DNA of 64,000 nt from CAVYGN01 sp964413265 (GTDB taxonomy: Bacteria > Spirochaetota > Brevinematia > Brevinematales > JAOACQ01), in the NCBI GenBank assembly GCA_964413265.1, contig CAYPRX010000037.1:124001-188000 (forward strand), given 5' to 3'. A model generated the notes under the pieces. The model had not been told where the DNA came from, did no database searches, and was given only the letters and a program-made list of their open reading frames with translations. Below, piece by piece: positions 60,849 through 64,000 of this stretch (position 1 is the first letter of the stretch; each line of letters starts with the position of its first letter). The position numbers and the translations under genes were made by a program.

Positions 60849-61199
60849 ATGCCTCAAAATATAGATCCATATAGGGATTATCCAACTACAACCACTCTCA
60901 GCAATACTTCTCTTTTTGATGGAATAATCCATTTCAAGAACTCACTGCGGATCGATGGGGATTATAGCGGCAAGGTCGATGCAGAAGGACTTCTCGTTCT
61001 CGGCCCTAAGTCAAGGATGAAAGGAGATATAATCTGCGACGAAGTAATCATTGGCGGAGAAGTCAGAGGCAATGTTATTGCAAGGAAACGCCTGGAACTC
61101 CTGGAATCGGCAAAACTTTATGGAGATATAAAAACAGCTAAATTAAAAATAGCGGACGGAGTTATTTTTGAGGGTCAGTGTGAAATGGTCCAAAAATGA
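60849..61199 (+). CDS. Bactofilin
   Basis: 116 residues. A single DUF583 beta-helix (GKVDAEGLLVLGPKSRMKGDIICDEVIIGGEVRGNVIARKRLELLESAKLYGDI) with short polar termini. Bactofilins polymerise without nucleotide and organise cell shape or flagellar/envelope machines. AAGGAGGG precedes the ATG, and a second AAGGAGG lies about 18 nt earlier with no start codon behind it. It ends the fliW-csrA unit. Confidence 0.92.
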   Translation: MPQNIDPYRDYPTTTTLSNTSLFDGIIHFKNSLRIDGDYSGKVDAEGLLVLGPKSRMKGDIICDEVIIGGEVRGNVIARKRLELLESAKLYGDIKTAKLKIADGVIFEGQCEMVQK

Positions 61200-61227
61200 T
61201 CAATCAGCTCATGATAAGTTTCAGAGG

Positions 61228-62565
61228 CTATTTGACGGCATCCCATATTTTTATGTTATTAACGGTGGAGAATCCTCCAAAGTCAGCTTCGAACCCAACA
61301 TAGCCCTTTTCAAGCCTTTCATCTTCCATTCCTGCAAGAAACTGGTCGTTCATATAGAAATCAAACTTTGATCCGTATGCAACTATCTTGAAATGATTAA
61401 GACCAGTGCCGGTGTTTATAGCGGGAGTTCCCTGCAGCGGCAACAGATTGAAAAGCTGTCCCAGATAATAGAGATAAATGCCGTACTGGCCCTGGCTATG
61501 CCAGTAAAGAGAGTAGCTGAGGGATTGAATATACTCACCGTTACTGCGGAAGAGAACCTCGAAACGGTTATATGTCGAATTGATCTTTTTGAATTCTATA
61601 TCGCCTTCCATAATAAAGTTCTGCAGGTTATTATAGGGTAAAGGATAAAAGGTATATACGTGTCCGGAATTTATATTTGTTGCACACAGGCTGAGCTTGC
61701 CGTCTACATAACTTTCCCCGCAGTTGTATGTAACTGACAGGTATTTTTTCTTCTTCATATCGTCATCAAGAATCAAATTTCCCTTTTTTACGTCCTGCAG
61801 AAGCGGAGTTTTCGAAATCTGTGTTTCTCTTGCCGGGATAGGTTCCGGTGATACAATATCTCCCTTCTGAATAACTATGTCAGGGTTTTCGAGGGATTCT
61901 ACACTTGTTTTAGACCTTCCACCCATTGAACCGGTTACCCTGAGAATACCCAGACGTTTTTCCTCCTGATAGAGTATCTCTTTATTATCCCCATATGTTA
62001 TATCGTTTCTTGCGAGAAAAATTCTCTCCCCAATTTTTATACCATCATTTTCACCTAGATTAATTATGATATTATCGCCAGCCTTGCCCAGTACTTCACC
62101 GAGGAGTGGATACTTGGCTATTATCTCCGCTGCACAGTAACGTCCATCCGATTCGGCACTGTAGTTTAGAAATGAAATTTCTCTGGAAATTTCAACCTGA
62201 GAGGTCTTTACATCGATAATCTGGAAAAAAATGGCAACCTGATTTGATGCTTTCAAATATATCTTGGAAGTTATGAGTTTATCTGCACTGAGGAGCTCTC
62301 CGATTTTCATAATATTGTTCTTATTTTCCACAAGACCGGAAAGTTCCAGTTTATTTTCCGATAGAATCGTGTTCAGTCTTTCGCGGTCCACTATATTGAA
62401 TTTTTTTGAATTGACAAGATTACCGTAAAAGCTGTTAAAGCCGGAATCTGTTTCAAATTTGCTGACACCCTCTTCAGACATCGGAAGCATAACAAAGGTT
62501 ATTTTCGCAAAGGATATTCCGGAAATAACAATAAATAACAATGACAATAAAAACATTTTAAACAT
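61228..62565 (-). CDS. Exported CsgG/FlgT-like protein with LamG-like C-terminus
   Basis: 445 residues with a signal peptide (about 1-20). Residues about 21-150 resemble the CsgG family (FNIVDRERLNTILSENKLELSGL, GELLSADKLITSKIY). Residues about 160-240 (NIIINLGENDGIKIGERIFLAR, then KGDIVSPEP) resemble the C-terminal domain of FlgT. The end (DFYMNDQFLAGMEDERLEKGYVGFEADF) looks like a concanavalin/LamG-type sandwich. The combination next to flagellar genes suggests an outer-membrane or periplasmic role; the function is not known. Confidence 0.65.
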   Translation of the reverse strand: MFKMFLLSLLFIVISGISFAKITFVMLPMSEEGVSKFETDSGFNSFYGNLVNSKKFNIVDRERLNTILSENKLELSGLVENKNNIMKIGELLSADKLITSKIYLKASNQVAIFFQIIDVKTSQVEISREISFLNYSAESDGRYCAAEIIAKYPLLGEVLGKAGDNIIINLGENDGIKIGERIFLARNDITYGDNKEILYQEEKRLGILRVTGSMGGRSKTSVESLENPDIVIQKGDIVSPEPIPARETQISKTPLLQDVKKGNLILDDDMKKKKYLSVTYNCGESYVDGKLSLCATNINSGHVYTFYPLPYNNLQNFIMEGDIEFKKINSTYNRFEVLFRSNGEYIQSLSYSLYWHSQGQYGIYLYYLGQLFNLLPLQGTPAINTGTGLNHFKIVAYGSKFDFYMNDQFLAGMEDERLEKGYVGFEADFGGFSTVNNIKIWDAVK

Positions 62566-62665
62566 CTGATTTCCTCCTCATTTATAAGCGTAAAAAATGG
62601 TCATATAACAGGAGATTATATATAATAGAAAAAATTTCCGCAAAAAAATACATACACTGTCCCTA

Positions 62666-62693
62666 TTGCGTTTTTCAGGCGGCAAATTATAAT
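62666..62693 (+). promoter_or_regulatory. Possible promoter of the ABC exporter
   Basis: TTGCGT (62666-62671), 16 nt, TATAAT (62688-62693). Transcription would start about 13 nt before the ATG at 62714. The -35 is poor. Confidence 0.4.
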
Positions 62694-62713
62694 TACTCAT
62701 ATGGTATTACTGA

Positions 62714-64000
62714 ATGGCTTACTTGGGTAAATATTTTAAAAAATATGGTTTTAGTTTTTTCTGCACTCTTTTTATTTTAGCTTGTGAAGCAGCCTGCGAC
62801 CTTTCCCTCCCGACATTGATGGCCAATGTAATTGATAAAGGCATTGCAAAACGTGACTTATCGGTTGTTCTCGGACTTTGTAGCCTGATGCTTTTCCTTA
62901 CCGCACTTGGTGCTGTAGCCGCTTCAATGAGAAATATATTTTCAAACCATATTTCACAGCGATTCGGCCGGGATTTAAGGTCGGATCTTTTCCGTAAAAT
63001 TATGAGTTTTTCTTTTGAGAATGCCGACCGGTTCGAAACAGGCACCCTAATTACTCGCACAACCAATGATGTGACCCAGCTGCAGAACTTTTTCAACGGT
63101 ATTATGAGGCTTTTTGTTAAAGCGCCGCTGCTCATTATTGGAAGCCTTGTTATGGCATTGTCAGTGAATCCTGGAATGGCCATTGTCCCGGCAGTTATCA
63201 TTCCTGCAGTCATCGTTATAATCATCTTTAATTTACGTAGAGCATACCCGAGATTCCGGCAGGTCCAGTCGGCTCTTGATCGGCTGAACGGAACAATGCG
63301 TGAATTCCTTTCGGGTGTACGTGTTGTCAAAGCATTCAACCGCTCGGAATATGAAGAAAACCGCTTTTCCTATGTTAACCAGGATTTATCCGGAGCCTTC
63401 ATCAGCGTTATGAGGGTTATGGCCGGTTTTATTCCATCTGTCCTTCTGACTATAAATCTCGGTATACTTGCAGTACTATGGTACGGAGGTTTCAGGGTAA
63501 ACGCGGGAGAGATGAGAACCGGGCAGATTCTTGCTTTCGTAAATTATATGACACAGATTCTTTTTTCTTTGATTATGCTCTCTTTTATATTCAATATGCT
63601 GGTAAGGGCAAGAGCTTCTGCTGAGAGAATAGGGGCTGTTTTCAATACTTCAGAAAAGATGATCTATAGCCCATACCCGATACTGATCAACAGGGAAAGT
63701 CTTAGAATTGAATTCGAAAATGTATCATTTTCCTATTCTTCAAAAGATAGAGAATCTGTGAGAGAACAGGTGCTGCAAAATGTATCATTCACCTGTATGG
63801 CTGGAATGAGTTTCGGGATAATTGGAGCTACCGGTTCAGGCAAAAGCACTCTTGTCAGTCTAATTCCGCGGTTTTACGATCCTTCGTCCGGACATATATT
63901 TGCTAACGGCATTGATATTAGAGATGTGGATATCGGTTCCTTTCGCGGCAATATCGCCTTTGTACCTCAGAAAAGCGTTCTGTTTACGGGAACAATTATG
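62714..64000 (+). CDS. ABC exporter (MsbA/LmrA type), truncated by the window end
   Basis: 429 codons are open to the last base. A six-TM exporter domain (about 1-320) has the coupling segments FGRDLRSDLFRKIMSFSFENADRFETGTLITRTTNDV and RLNGTMREFLSGVRVVKAFNR. The ATPase domain follows, with Walker A GATGSGKSTLVSLIPRFYDP and the Q-loop FVPQKSVLFTGTI. This is half of a heterodimeric or homodimeric exporter; a second half-gene may follow. The start lacks a strong ribosome site. Confidence 0.9.
   Translation, partial: MAYLGKYFKKYGFSFFCTLFILACEAACDLSLPTLMANVIDKGIAKRDLSVVLGLCSLMLFLTALGAVAASMRNIFSNHISQRFGRDLRSDLFRKIMSFSFENADRFETGTLITRTTNDVTQLQNFFNGIMRLFVKAPLLIIGSLVMALSVNPGMAIVPAVIIPAVIVIIIFNLRRAYPRFRQVQSALDRLNGTMREFLSGVRVVKAFNRSEYEENRFSYVNQDLSGAFISVMRVMAGFIPSVLLTINLGILAVLWYGGFRVNAGEMRTGQILAFVNYMTQILFSLIMLSFIFNMLVRARASAERIGAVFNTSEKMIYSPYPILINRESLRIEFENVSFSYSSKDRESVREQVLQNVSFTCMAGMSFGIIGATGSGKSTLVSLIPRFYDPSSGHIFANGIDIRDVDIGSFRGNIAFVPQKSVLFTGTIM

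Noticed and set aside
62701..62730. Nine-codon leader peptide ORF before the ABC exporter
   Set aside because: No ribosome site and the predicted transcript would begin at or just before its ATG; probably chance.

Overview
The window (about 40 percent G+C by eye, dense, mostly long co-directional operons) looks like chromosome from an uncultured spirochaete or close relative. Support: a GreA of about 900 residues with a huge N-terminal helical region, as in Borrelia and Treponema; FlhB with the N-terminal LQFFAAEDEGRTEEPTE signature; the fliPQR-flhBA-flhF-flhG order; the flgN-flgK-flgL-fliW-csrA cluster; and a small C-terminal module otherwise found on class III adenylate cyclases. Genus-level placement is not possible from the sequence alone, and glyQ (alpha2-beta2 GlyRS) is a point to check against a spirochaete assignment. 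No rRNA, tRNA, CRISPR array or intact mobile element is visible.

Layout. 1-162: tail of a DinG-type helicase. 0.5-7.8 kb: flagellar export gate and placement genes. 8-10.5 kb: RNase Y and a degenerate aminotransferase-like protein. 10.5-19.6 kb, minus strand: glyQ, MetH-activation protein, TPR protein, PfkB kinase, long GreA, membrane protein, CBS protein, metG. 19.8-21 kb: purD. 21-28.2 kb, minus: rpsF-ssb-rpsR-DUF2232-rplI-dnaB followed by mlaEFD and a rhomboid protease. 28.3-29.7 kb, minus: methyltransferase and rsmG. 29.8-34.7 kb, plus: ogt, SPOUT methyltransferase, GGDEF-EAL protein, tmk, dxr. 34.7-37.7 kb, minus: a kinase-less HisKA protein, FlgJ rod-binding protein, a large exported protein, a small membrane protein.

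37.8-50.4 kb is a phosphate-starvation island: a PhoB-type regulator, a PHP-phosphoesterase/GT4-glycosyltransferase fusion, a CBS-SpoIIE phosphatase, a SixA-like phosphatase, a K+/H+ antiporter, phoU-pstBACS and an outer-membrane porin. Three promoters here share one architecture: four TT(A/C/T)ACA-like hexamers at an exact 11-bp period, then 9 nt, then a -10 box. They stand before the porin-pst operon, the PHP-GT4 gene and the SixA gene. This resembles Bacillus-type PHO boxes and makes the PHP-GT4 fusion a candidate single-protein membrane-lipid remodelling enzyme. Strong hairpins on both sides of pstS suggest post-transcriptional segmentation of that operon.

50.4-55.7 kb: purE, a UDP-glucuronate decarboxylase, an exported protein, a decayed stretch (IS3 transposase remnant, truncated repeat protein, start-less ORF), then an overlapping histidine kinase/radical SAM pair. 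56-61.2 kb: flgN-flgK-flgL (sigma-28-like promoter), fliW-csrA, the cyclase-type TPR module and a bactofilin. 61.2-64 kb: a CsgG/FlgT-like exported protein, divergent from an ABC exporter that runs off the end.
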